Shown here one piece after another: positions 1 to 10,215 of a stretch of DNA of 64,000 bases. Numbering within the stretch: the first letter of the stretch is position 1; each line of letters begins with the position of its first letter. A model generated the notes under the pieces. It was not told the origin of the DNA. It worked only from the letters and a program-made list of their open reading frames with translations, and did no database searches. Position numbers and translations under genes: made by a program. The stretch is from Bidens hawaiensis (taxonomy: Eukaryota; Streptophyta; Magnoliopsida; Asterales; Asteraceae), in the NCBI GenBank assembly GCA_021521415.1, contig JAIQDT010005462.1, positions 62,001 through 126,000 of the forward strand. Reading direction: 5' to 3'.

Positions 1-2505
1 AGGAGCTAGTTGGTTCTCGAAGATCGACCTTAGGTCCGGGTATCATCAGTTGAAGATTCGGGAGGAAGATATTCCTAAGACCGCCTTCCGCACTCGTTAT
101 GGGCACTACGAATTCCTCGTGATGTCTTTCGGTTTGACCAACACACAATGAACCGGGTGTGTAGACCGATGCTCGATCGCTTTGTTATTGTATTCATCGA
201 CGACATCCTTGTGTATTCCAAAAGCGAATCTGATCACGCCGGTCATCTCTCGGAAGTTTTGGAAGCTCTGCGAAAGAACAAGTTGTATGCAAAATTTTCT
301 AAGTGTTCCTTCTGGTTGCGTGAGGTTCAGTTCTTGGGTCATGTTATTAACCCAAGGGGTATTTTGGTTGATCCTGCAAAGATGGAAGCTGTGAATGATT
401 GGGAGTCTCCTAAGTCTCCATATGAAATCCGTAGCTTTCTGGGCTTAACGGGGTATTACCACCGCTTTATTCCCGACTTTTCGAAAATTGCTTCTTCGCT
501 GACCAAGTTGACTAAGAAGAGTGTTAAGTTCGATTGGGGTACTGAGCAGGAGGAGGCTTTTCTCGAGTTGAAGAACAGGTTAACGCATGCCCCGATTTTA
601 GCTCTACCTGATGGCACCGATGATCTGGTGGTTTATTCTGATGCCTCTTATCAGGGGCTTGGGTGTGTTTTGATGCAGCGAGGTCGAGTCATTGCTTATG
701 CCTCACGGCAGTTGAAGCCTCATGAAGCGAATTATCCTACCCACGATTTAGAGCTGGCGGCGGTGATGTTTGCGCTCAAGTTGTGGAGACATTATTTGTA
801 CGGTGTTCATTGCGTTATCTATACCGATCATAAGAGCTTAAAATATTTCTTCGAACAAAAGGAACTGAATAAGCGCCAGCGTTGATGGTTGGAGTTGATT
901 AAGGATTATGATTTGGAGACTATGTACCATCCAGGTAAGGCTAACGTGGTGGCTGACGTGTTGAGCCGGAAGGAGAGACCGAAGCCGATTCGTGTAAAAT
1001 CTTACCAGCTTTTCCTTAAACCCGATATTTTGAAGCAAATAGCCAGCGTTCAGAATGAGGCTTTGCAGGTGGAATGGATTATGTCAGAGCGTGTTTGGGG
1101 TCAGGAGAAATTGTTGGAAGACGTCGGTGACAGGGTGAAGTATAAGGATGGTCGTTTATGGGTACCGAGGTATGGAGGTTTCAGAGGTAAAATCTTAGAT
1201 GAGGCGCACAAGTCACGCTATTCCATTCATCTGAACGCGACCAAGATGTACCAAGACTTGAAAAAGAATTATTGGTGGCCAGCGATGAAGTTTGAGGTGG
1301 CTCAGTATGTAAGTAAGTGTTTGACATGTCTGCAAGTTAAGGCCGAGCATCAGAAGCCGTTTGGGAAACTTTAGCCATTGGAAATACCTGAGTGGAAATG
1401 GGAGCATCTTACTACGGATTTCGTGACTAAACTGCCTCGTACTCCTAGGGGTAATTATAACACCATTTGGGTAATCGGGGATAGACTGACCAAGAGCGCT
1501 CACTTCTTGCCAATTCGAGAGACTTTTAATTCTGAGCAGCTGGCCGATGTGTTTATTCGTGAGATCGTCTCTAGGCACGGGGTTCCGGTATCTATTGTTT
1601 CGGATAGGGATACGCGTTTCACCTCTAGGTTTTGGAAAAGGTTTTATGAGGAGATGGGCACCAAACTCCTTATCCGTACTGCTTATCACCTGTAGACGGA
1701 TGGTTAGTTCGAGAGGACCATTCAGACTCTCGAGGATATGTTGCGGGCTTGTGTTATCGACTTTGGTGGTAGTTGGGACCGTCACTTACCGTTGGTAGAG
1801 TTCTCGTATAATAACAGTTATCACGCCACGATTGGGATGCCACCGTTTGAGATGCTGTATGGTAGGAGGTGTAGGACTCCAGTCTTCTGGGGTTCCATTG
1901 GACAGAAACAGTTGGGTAGTTTGGAGGTAGTTGAAGCTAAGACTGAGAAGCTCGATAAAATTTAGGCGTTTATGAAGGCCGCCCATGGCCGACAAAAGTC
2001 CTACGCGGATAAAAGGCGAAGACCTATTATGTTCGAGGCTGGAGATCGGGTTATGTTGAAAGTTTCTCCTTGGAAGGGCATTATTCGTTTTCGTAAGAGG
2101 GGAAAGCTCAGTCCGAGGTTTATTGGTCCGTTCCATATTTTGGCCCGAGTTGGTGAGGTAGCATATAGGCTGGAATTGCCCAAGGAGCTCACGGGGATTC
2201 ATCCTACTTTTCGCGTGTCCTATCTGAGGAAATGCTTAGCAGATAAAGAGGCTCATGTGCCTCTTGATGATATTGAGCTCGATAGTAAGCTAAACTACGT
2301 TGAGCAACCGATTGCTAATCTTGACCATCAGGAAAGACGTTTAAGGAGCAAGGTGGTTAGACAGGTGAAGGTACCGTGGAGGCACCGTAGGGGTTCTGAG
2401 GCAACTTGGCAGTCCGAAGATGAGATGATGAAACTCTACCCGCAGTTGTTCATGTCGCGTCGGGATTCGAGGATGAATCCCATTGTAAGGGGGGTGGACT
2501 TGTAA
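1..2505 (+). pseudogene. Element A pol: RT (partial), RNase H, integrase, chromodomain-like tail
   Basis: Bases 2-140 encode the RT palm up to FGLTN. A deletion of roughly 20-25 bases near 138-147 then shifts frame, and translation resumes at 148 with the FIDDILVYS catalytic motif near 193-219. One frame then runs from 148 to 2505, broken by TGA at 883-885 and TAG at 1372-1374, 1693-1695, 1705-1707 and 1963-1965. RNase H carries VVYSDAS, the glutamate in THDLELAAV and IYTDHKSL. The integrase zinc finger shows the His pair near 1205-1235 and CLTC near 1320. The core shows TTDFVTKL and IVSDRDTRF; the catalytic-glutamate region follows the 1705 stop. The C-terminus ends with a chromodomain-like PWRHRRGSEATW segment. 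Every stop is what a single C-to-T change would give at Gln or Arg codons of this family. It is non-functional. Confidence 0.88.
2487..2499 (+). other. Polypurine tract of element A
   Basis: A purine run (AAGGGGGGTGGA and neighbours) ends just before the LTR begins at 2501. It lies where plus-strand DNA synthesis is primed in LTR elements and overlaps the last codons of pol, which stops at 2503-2505, inside the LTR start. Confidence 0.7.
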
Positions 2506-3628
2506 CGCCTGTTAATTCTGGTTCCAAGAATTAAAGCTTGTAGAGAATGTATAATTCTCGGGATTTATCCGACGTTTCTCGGAAGCCTTTACGTTATCCC
2601 GATACGTTAAAGAACTTAAATTTTCCTTCCATTTTTCCTTACACTTCAATTTGGAGAGACTTGGATGTAACTATTTTATTTATATCATAAAACAAATAAA
2701 CCCTAACCCCTAACCCTTTCTAGCTGCCGATCGGACCTCAAGACCCCCCCTGCTCGTTTTTCTTCTGCCCAGCCAAGTTTCGGCCATGAAAACTTCAATT
2801 CAAGGTCGGTTTTATGATTCCCCATGTCTTTTACACCTTAATTGATAATATTAACGCGCTTATTGGTCGTTAAGGTTGAGTTTTGATGATAACAGTTTGC
2901 TGACAGATTCGTATACGTTTATTGTAGGGTCTGTAACGCGATTGTAATCCATTGTTTTTTATCGATTCTTGATTCCATGATGTTCTACTTTATGTCTAGT
3001 TTCCAGAAAGGTATAATATGTAATTTTTGGACGAGATTTGAATGGTTTTTACGAATTTATAAAATCGAGTGTCAAAGTTGATGCGGGATGACGGATTCTG
3101 GTCTGTCTTCCCGACGTCATAACCTTTATTCGACAGGTCCAAATTGGTTGGTTCCACTTCTGGAAGTTAGTATTTTGAGTTAGGAACCAAACCCAATTGG
3201 AATCGTTTAATTTGGTCTGGTAATGAATTTTATAAAAATAAAACCATTTTGTTGCGCACTGAAATAGCTGCACATACCTTGCTGTGTTGGAGTAATTTTT
3301 ATAATTTTTGTCTAATAGAAAAATATAATAAAAATATTTTTATAAACCTAGGATATTTATTAAGGTCTGGTAAAAATTTAATAATTTATTTCAAAGGTTA
3401 TCCTATGTAATTAAATGCATCTCCGCACGCTAAAATCTACACATTTTACTCGTTATTAATCGATAAGTTCGTTTTAGGATTAACCGGTGTATTTGGTTAG
3501 TTGAATGGTTTTAGGGGCTGAGGTAAAGTAATTGGGTATGGTTGTTGGGCCTTGGGCCAAAGTGTTGGGCTTGGACGGCGCATTAGGCAAGAGTGTTCTT
3601 ACGGTCTAGTTTAGTAACGCGTTGTGTC

Positions 3629-3709
3629 CTATTTATAGACCCTTACTTGTGAGTGTGCACTTAGGGATTTCCTAGCTCGTTGCAGGTGTTCGATCGATTT
3701 CAGGTGAGT
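3629..3709 (+). promoter_or_regulatory. LTR promoter of A: TATA box and downstream splice-donor consensus
   Basis: CTATTTATAGA at 3629-3639 is a good plant TATA box. About 65 bases downstream, CAG|GTGAGT (3701-3709) matches the plant 5' splice-site consensus. Upstream, 3540-3580 carries repeated TTGGGCC motifs. In an LTR this arrangement would put a donor in the first tens of bases of the transcript; use of that donor is inference. Confidence 0.5.
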
Positions 3710-4015
3710 TCATGATGCCCCCTTTTTAAATCTTTTTAAATTTTGGGCTAGCATGCACACCTAAGTGTTTTCTTACATGATGAAATGTTTTAAACGATTT
3801 TATATAGGCTTGCTAGTATATAGTAGGCCTTGGGATGTTAAATATATATATATATATACACACATTATTGTTTGGCCTATATTTGGCGATGTTGTAGTCG
3901 TTTCGACTACTGATGTTGCGTATGCCTACTTTGTGTTTGCATGCGTTGATGTTACGTGTTTGGGTTGTACGTTTGCTCGACCCTGATGTTATTACTTGGA
4001 TGATATATATGTAGA

Positions 4016-4131
4016 TATATAATTATAAGGATGTTTATATATAATTATAAGGACGATTATATATAATTATAAGGATGTTTATATTTAAGTATAAGGATGT
4101 TTATATATATATACATATATATAAGGATGAT
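4016..4131 (+). repeat. AT-rich tandem repeat, unit about 22 bases
   Basis: About four imperfect copies of a unit containing AATTATAAGGATGTTTATAT lie head to tail and end in a (TA)n-rich stretch. They sit inside the U5 side of the A LTR. Confidence 0.75.
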
Positions 4132-4148
4132 TACTTATTGTTGATGAT

Positions 4149-4200
4149 GGCCTAACTGTTTTATCCCGTTTATTTGGCCTAACTGTTTTATCCCTTTTAT
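4149..4200 (+). repeat. Direct duplication, unit about 26 bases
   Basis: The segment starting GGCCTAACTGTTTTATCCC occurs twice in immediate succession (4149-4174 and about 4176-4200) with one or two differences. It looks like a local slippage duplication in the A LTR. Confidence 0.75.
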
Positions 4201-4587
4201 TTTAAAACTCTTAGGATGACTATTATGAGTATTATTATTATAGATGTTATTTATATAAAACTTGAACTCACTCAGCTCAAGCTGACTTTGTGTGCATGTT
4301 AGTGTGAGTTTCAGGTTAGGAGATGAATACATTACCGCTTGGACGTGCACGAAGCTACTTGGACGGTGGAGAGCATACTTAGTCGGATGTTTCAATAATA
4401 ATAAATGTTTTCTTTTTTAACATTTATTTAAATTGGTTTTGGGAACTTATTTTATTATTTATGTTTTCCGCTGAATTATACTCTGAAATGGTTATTTTAA
4501 TGAAGTGAATTGTTTTTAAGTTTAATTATTTTTACGAGTGTTTTGAATGATTACCAACTGTGGGTACGCGCGGTTCGCGACCTTACA

Positions 4588-4975
4588 TATCTCCTTTCTC
4601 TTGTATACGAACGGAAGCGGCGACGATACAAACAATATCTAAAAATTCATCTTATCGACCTGATAAATATTAATCTTTCAAAGTATGGAACCAGACCAAC
4701 CAATCAAACTAAAAAATATGGTTTAAAAGTAGCAAACAAATAATCTGAAAAGTATACGGTTCCTGCTGCTCCATCCCCACGCTTGAATGTTGCATTAGAC
4801 TTTAAGGGGATCTTCTATCTCACACTCTCTTCATTCAAAACTTAAAAACCAAATAAAAACTACAAAAAATTATGTTAGTGACTCAAGGAAAACTAAAAAT
4901 AAAATAGAAGTAAAAATAAGAAAGAATGTACAAACTCTACACTTGAGTTTTCACTCAAGACCCACGTGTGACAAT
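4588..4975 (-). other. M 3' noncoding region, no gene recognised
   Basis: This AT-rich sequence lies between the integrase stop of M and the edge of element A. Three-frame translation gives no recognisable protein. It probably corresponds to the region between pol and the polypurine tract in Athila-like elements, interrupted by the insertion of A. Confidence 0.5.
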
Positions 4976-6303
4976 TTAGTGCGACGGATCGAGAGGAGTT
5001 TCCTCCATCTCGATTGCTTCCTCCGGTCCTCCAAGATAGTGCATCAAACGATGACCGTTCACCTTCCCAGATGTTCCATTATCCGGATTCTCCAACTCCA
5101 CCACTCCATACGGGAAAACTTCCTTCACCAAGTACGGTCCCGTCCACTTCGATCTTAGCTTTCCTGCAAACAAATTCAAACAAGAGTTAAATAATAATAC
5201 CGATCGTGTAGAGCTTTCGTCTTTTCTTTGATGTTCAACGATCGAGAATACGCCGCATCCCGAAGCTCCTCCAACTCATGAATCTGAAAGTACCTTTTCC
5301 TCAAGGCCTCGGTAAGATCAACATTCACCGTTTTTAACGCCCAATAATCCCGATGCTCCAACTCAATCGGAAGATGACAAGACTTACCATAAACAAGCAT
5401 AAACGGTGTAGTACCCAACGGAGTCTTGTATGCAGTCCTGAATGCCCACAACGCATCATCTAACTTCTTCGACAAATCCTTTCGACTAGCCCCAACCGTC
5501 TTCTCCAAAACCCTCTTCACCCCTAGATTAGCATTCTCGACTTGACCATTCGTTTGAGGATGATAAGCAGTAGAGGTGCGATGAGTAACTCCATAATGAG
5601 CCAACGCTTTCTCCATGACGGTATTACAAAAATGGGTACCCCGATCACTAATAATAGCTCTCGGAGTACCGAAACGAGTAAATAACTTCTTAAGAAACTT
5701 CACAACCACCCGTGCATCATTCGTAGCCAATGCTTGGGCTTCCAACCACTTCGACACATAATCAATCGCCACAAGAATGTACTTATTACCATTCGACGTG
5801 GGAAACGGTCCCATGAAGTCGATGCCCTTAACATCAAAGATTTCAAGAATTTGAATGGGGTTTTGAGGCATCTCATTCTTGGATGAAATATTACCTGTTC
5901 TTTGGCACGCATCACAAAGCTTCACAAACTCTTCAGCATCTTTAACAATTGTCGGCCAATAGAACCCACTATCAAGCACCTTCTGTGCGGTAGCATGCGC
6001 ACCATGATGACCTCCAGTAAACCCTTCATGAACATGCTTGAGAATATCCCAATCTTCCTCTTTCGTCACACATCTCCTCAGAATCCGATCACCACCAATA
6101 TTGAATAAAAACGGGTCATCCCAAACATACCGATTAACATCTCGGAAGAATTTCCTCTTTTGTTGCGTAGTCATACCCTCCAAAACAAAACCATTAGCCA
6201 AATAATTAGCAAAATCAGTGAACCATGGCATACCTTGCTTCTCAGCCGCAACAAAATCGATCGAATCATGAGGGAATGTATCACCAATCTCCTCCTCACG
6301 CAA
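4976..6303 (-). pseudogene. M integrase with C-terminal domain
   Basis: A continuous frame of 375 codons (6303-5176) carries the linker, an HHCC zinc finger (HVHEGFTGGHHGAHA through CDACQ) and the DD35E core: [18 protein letters not shown] and the glutamate in GQVENANL. It ends after KALHDR, where some of the expected sequence is missing. The C-terminal domain resumes in another frame (5179-4976) with FAGKLRSKWTGPYLVKE and VNGHRLMHYL, typical of Athila integrases. All catalytic positions appear intact; the deletion near 5180-5200 and the lost upstream frame make it non-functional as a polyprotein. Confidence 0.85.
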
Positions 6304-6323
6304 CTCTTCTCTCCTCGGGTCCT

Positions 6324-6896
6324 CTAAACGGGATAGATGATCGGCGCTACGTTTTCCGCACCCTTCTTATCTTTGATCTCGATGTCAAACTCGGAAAGTA
6401 GAAGAATCCACCGTATAAGACGAGGCTTGACGTCTTTCTTTTGAAAGGGAAAACGCAAGGATGCATGATCAGTAAAACCGGTGGTCTTCGAAAGCACGAG
6501 ATACGAGCGGAACTTGTCAAATGCGAAAACAACGGCTAAAAGCTCCTTTTCGGTGGTGGTGTAGTTCCCTTGGGCATCACTCAACGTCTTGCTGGCATAA
6601 TAGATGGGTTGAAAATGTTTATATCGCATTTGCCCCAAAACCGCTCCAACCGCATAATCGCTAGCATCACACATGAGCTCGAACGGCAAACTCCAATCAG
6701 GAGAACAAAGGATGGGAGAACTTAGAAGCTTCTCTTTCAAAAACGTGAACGCATTCACACATTCATCATCAAAAACAAACGGTACGTCTTTCTCGATGAG
6801 TAGGGTCATCGGGCGGGTAATTTTGGAGAAGTCTTTGATAAATTGCCGATAAAATCCCGCATGGCCCAAGAAACTCCTAATCACCTTCACCTTCAT
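6324..6896 (-). pseudogene. M RNase H domain and end of RT
   Basis: The frame begins in the RT thumb ([20 protein letters not shown]) and continues through RNase [36 protein letters not shown] and FTDHASL. It leads into DKKGAENVA and then loses frame near 6340, where a dipeptide-type change precedes the integrase frame. It degrades the RNA strand of the RNA-DNA hybrid during reverse transcription. The acidic residues D, E, D are visible. It is separated from the RT frame by a shift near 6910-6990. Confidence 0.8.
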
Positions 6897-6921
6897 CAGT
6901 GGAGGAAGGCTACTTATAGTA

Positions 6922-7450
6922 TCAATTTTTCCTGATCCACCTCAATACCGTCTCTCGAGATCTTATGACCCAACACGATCCTTCCGTCACCCTAAAATGA
7001 CACTTTTCCCAATTCAACATTAACTTCGTTTCAATGCATCTCTTCAACATCTTTATAAGATTAGCTAAACATTGATCAAAAGAATTACCGTAAACCGAAA
7101 AATTGTCCATAAACACCTCCAATAACGTCTCTATCATATCCTGAAAGATGGCCACCATACAACGCTGAAAGGTAGCCGAAGCGTTACATAGTCCAAACGA
7201 CATGCCACGGTATGCAAATGTGCCATTCGGACATGTAAAATTCGTCTTCGCTTGGTCTTCTGGTGCAATGGGAATTTGAAAGTAACCCGAAAAACCATCA
7301 AAAAAACAATAAAACTGCTGACCTGCCAAACACTCCAACATCTGATCAATAAACGGCAACGGGAAGTGGTCCTTCCGGGTGGCATCATTCAACCGCCAAT
7401 AGTCAATACATACTCTCTAACCGGTAACCGTACGCGAAGGGATAAGCTCA
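6922..7450 (-). pseudogene. M reverse transcriptase palm, damaged active site
   Basis: The frame 7392-6922 carries KDHFPLPFIDQMLE, the first catalytic Asp region (CFFDGFSGY), FGLCNASATFQRCM and the active-site loop. The loop reads VFMDNFSVYG, so the second Asp of the usual F/YxDD is Asn. Just upstream, VTG-stop-RVCIDY shows a TAG at 7417-7419 (plus strand CTA) where the family has Trp. Both changes are G-to-A on the coding strand, that is C-to-T on the other strand. The frame is lost near 6985. Confidence 0.82.
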
Positions 7451-7642
7451 TTTTTCTCATTCATCACAACGGTCATACCTCCCTTCTTTGGAACCATTTG
7501 AGTCGGACTCACCCATGGAGAATCGGAAATCAGGTAAATCATCCGGCATCCATCAACTTCAATACCTCTTTCTTAACCACCACTTGTATATTCGGATTGA
7601 GAAGTCTTTGTGGTTGCACCACCGGCTTGTACTCATCCTCCA

Positions 7643-8859
7643 TTAGAATCCGGTGCGTGCAATAAGCGGGGCTAAACCTTGAATATCGGAAAGTCTCCAT
7701 GCAATCGCCCCCTTATGCAACTTCAATACGTCTATCAATTTTAACTTTTGTTCTTTCATCAACTTGGATGACACAATAACGGGCAAGTTTGAGCCCTCAT
7801 CAAGATACGCATACTCAAAGTGTGAGGGGAGTACTTTCAAATCCAACGGAGCGGGTTTCTCATCAGAACCCGCCTCACTCTCATAATTAATTTCATTCAC
7901 TTCTATCATCTCGGGCAAACCCGAAATCTCAGCCAACTCATCACAAACCGAATCGTTCTCACACAACTCATCCTCAACCAAATCATCACAATCGACCAGA
8001 CCATTATTTCCCAGGAGATACCTGCAATTAACGAGTTAATAAAATAAACCGAGTGGCATGGACCACTGAAATCATCTTGATCACTCGGGTGCTTCATCGA
8101 CCTCGCGACATCATAAGTAACATTTTCATCACCAACCCGAAGCGTGATCTTCCCATCATAAACATCGATAAGCGCCTTTGCGGTTCGTAAGAACGAACGA
8201 CCAAGAATAATGGGAACCTTCTCGTCGGCCTCCAGGTCAAGCACCACAAAAAATCAACCGGGAACACAAACTTATCCACTTTTACTAGCAAATTTTCCAT
8301 AATACCCCGCGAATATTTCACAGAATGATTAGACAACGATAAAGACATGCGAGTTGTTGTAAGCTCGCCTAACTCCAACTTCTCATACAAAGAATACGGC
8401 ATCAGATTTGTATTTGCACCCAAATCCGCCAATGCTTGGCTCATCGCATCACTACCAAACAAAACTGGAATCGTAAACACACCCGGATCTGACAACCTCT
8501 CAGGTACGAGGTTCAACACTACTGCCGAACAATCTCCCATAACGGGAATCGATGACACCTCCCCCAAACTATCCTTCCTCTTCAACAGGCCTTTCAAGAA
8601 CTTCGCGTATTTCGGCATGTGTTGGTGGGCTTCAATGAACGGAAGATTAATCTTCAACTGTCGGAACATATCAAGAAACGTGCCCATACTCCCGTGTGCA
8701 TTTAGGTTTTTTGCGTGAGCGGGATACGGAATACGAGAATGATCAATCAAAGGTGATGGCCGAACTTCAACCGGCTTCTTCTCTACTAGCGGTGCAGCTG
8801 GTGCGGTGTTCTGCACTTTTCCCGGTACTTCTATCACGATTTCTTCATCCACCACCTCC
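7643..8859 (-). pseudogene. M protease and protease-RT connection
   Basis: The frame 8855-8094 holds the gag-protease junction (PLIDHSRIPYPAHAKNL, FRQLKINLPFIEA) and the aspartic protease motif ALADLGANTNLMPYSLYE. Plant Athila-type proteases use DLGA where other elements use DTGA. A shift near 8240 moves to a frame with PIILGRSFLRTAKALIDVYDGK, and another near 7950 leads to the RT leader (LPSHFEYAYLDEG). The protein would cleave the Gag-Pol polyprotein. The right end at 8859 is the point where element P is inserted. Confidence 0.8.
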
Positions 8860-10061
8860 TGATGTGTTGGTGAAATATCGTGTAATAAATGAGTTATACC
8901 ACTTGTTTTGTGAGTTTATATGCCGGAAACACGTTTACTTTGTGTGTGTTTGCAATTACAGGTGTGCGTAGCTTAAAGGAGCTAAATGGAAGCACATGGG
9001 ATGGAAAGGAAAGGAAGATTTTATTGAATAGAATGATAGAGCAAGTGAAGACGAAGGCATGGCCGAAAACGGGGCATAAATAAGAGTTCGGGCAAGGAAA
9101 TTACGCGAAAAGCAAAACGGTGGGTGACAGGCCCACCGTAGCCTACGGTTACCCACCGTAGCCAACAGTGGTGGCTGCCACCATAAGGCAGGGAGCATCA
9201 CCGTAAGCTACGGTCACCATCGTAGCTTATTGTGTGGAGACCATAGCCTACGGTTACCAGGACGGGAAAAAGTCGAATTTTCAGGTTTTTTAGAACTATT
9301 TAAGGCCGGTTTAACCCTAGGAAGGCTATCTTCGATATCACAACACCCATGGACGTTTTTGGAGCATCTTTCCACTATCTTAACACCTTTCAATCAGCCA
9401 AATCATCCGTGGCGTCATCCACTCAAGAATCAAAGAACCTATTCAAGACCACCATGCTAGGCTAAACCACTCGTGACCATCTCCGAGTGTAGGGTTGAGT
9501 TGTTCATTGGATTGTTGGTACTCTAAACCTTATTTTTGGATTTTGTTTGTGTGCTTGAACATGCTTTTGGGTAATCATTGAGATTTGCAGTTTATTAGTT
9601 ATTGATTTTGGTCATCAACGATTAGGATTGAGTTCTTAGTGTTATTGACCTAGTTATCTTTAACCATAAAACTAATCTTTTGTCATTGCCCAAGATTACA
9701 ATCAAATAGATTATTGTTTAGCTGTGTCAATCAACTGGATTAAGTTCTAACGATCATCATAGTCAAACATTTAGTCTTTTGGTTTTCAGATTCAAACAAA
9801 GAGTATAATTTCATAGGTTTAATCATTCATCCAATTGGCTTCAAAACCTAAACCATGGAGTTTGGTTGCTTTTTCATTATTGTTTATAAATACAAATCTT
9901 TTAAACCGCTTGACATCGTCTGTCCACTTCGTACAACTAATAATTAAGTATTTAACTTGATTAGCACTTTCCAGTGATTCCCTATGGATTCGACACCTTA
10001 CTTGCCCTTGCTAGTAAAGGTATTTTATAAATGTTTTTGATTGACCTTTCGACATCGATCA
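8860..10061 (+). repeat. 5' LTR of element P
   Basis: It starts TGATGTGTTGG and ends ACATCGATCA two bases before the primer site, giving inverted ends TGAT/ATCA. It aligns end to end with 20761-21941. It contains a cluster of CCGTAG/CTACGG palindromes at 9118-9262 and a TATA-like CTATTTAAGG near 9296. It differs from the second copy at many positions, including C-to-T losses within the palindromes. Confidence 0.88.
9118..9306 (+). promoter_or_regulatory. Palindrome cluster and TATA-like box in P 5' LTR
   Basis: Near-palindromes ACCGTAGCCTACGGT (9135-9149) and ACCGTAAGCTACGGT (9200-9214), plus degraded copies near 9155, 9218 and 9240, crowd into about 145 bases. CTATTTAAGG follows near 9296. 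The same motifs recur in the second LTR (21018-21135) and after pol (16451-16579). A role as factor-binding sites or hairpins is inference. Confidence 0.55.
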
Positions 10062-10063
10062 AA

Positions 10064-10080
10064 TGGTGCCGTTACCGGAG
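10064..10080 (+). other. Decayed primer-binding site of P (tRNA-Asp type)
   Basis: TGGTGCCGTTACCGGAG lies two bases after the LTR. It differs from the exact tRNA-Asp complement seen in the second copy at 21945 (TGGCGCCGTTGCCGGGG) by three transitions. Confidence 0.8.
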
Positions 10081-10215
10081 AATCAACGCGCAAAGTGCTA
10101 GTTTAGTTAGTTAGTCTAGTTAAGTTTAATTTTAATTTCAGTTTTTATTTCTTTTTCTTCGTTGATTTTACGCGGGGTTTGGTGTTTTAGTGTGTGCAGA
10201 GAATTCTCTAGGTTA

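Larger units (their letters stand above)
1..4587 (+). mobile_element. Element A: 3' portion of a Tekay-like Ty3/gypsy retrotransposon
   Basis: The window opens inside the reverse transcriptase of a Ty3/gypsy element and runs through RNase H, integrase and a chromodomain-like tail into a polypurine tract and a 3' LTR. Gene order (RT, RNase H, integrase, chromodomain) and the RT motifs [11 protein letters not shown] and FIDDILVYS place it with the chromoviruses, most like Tekay. Its 5' LTR, gag and protease lie left of the window. The base after the LTR end (4588) continues element M, so A appears to be inserted in M. The expected 5-base duplication would be TATCT at 4588-4592, but its partner is out of view. 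A is decayed: it has a deletion in RT and five in-frame stops. Confidence 0.85.
2501..4587 (+). repeat. 3' LTR of element A (about 2.1 kb)
   Basis: It begins TGTAACGCC directly after the polypurine tract and ends ACCTTACA, giving the inverted terminal pair TGTAA/TTACA. The partner LTR is outside the window, so the right boundary rests on the terminal inverted repeat and on M sequence resuming after it. Inside are a telomere-like run (AAACCCTAA then CCCCTAACCC, 2698-2717), a TATA box at 3629-3639 and two short tandem repeats near the 3' end. Confidence 0.7.
4588..8859 (-). mobile_element. Element M, 3' half: Athila-like Ty3/gypsy retrotransposon
   Basis: Read on the minus strand this contains protease, RT, RNase H and integrase in order (8859 down to 4976), then about 390 bases of 3' noncoding DNA. 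Athila affinity is supported by the DLGAN protease motif, [20 protein letters not shown] in RNase H and the integrase tail FAGKLRSKWTGP. The gag and 5' LTR of the same element lie at 22404-25313, beyond inserted element P. M's 3' LTR is not seen and is presumably left of the window beyond element A. Confidence 0.85.

Noticed and set aside
1213..2202. Long minus-strand frames opposite element A integrase
   Set aside because: They are complements of a recognised integrase and show no domain of their own.
4016..4131. Regular repeats as a possible CRISPR array
   Set aside because: The copies are contiguous AT-rich tandem units without spacers, inside a plant LTR.
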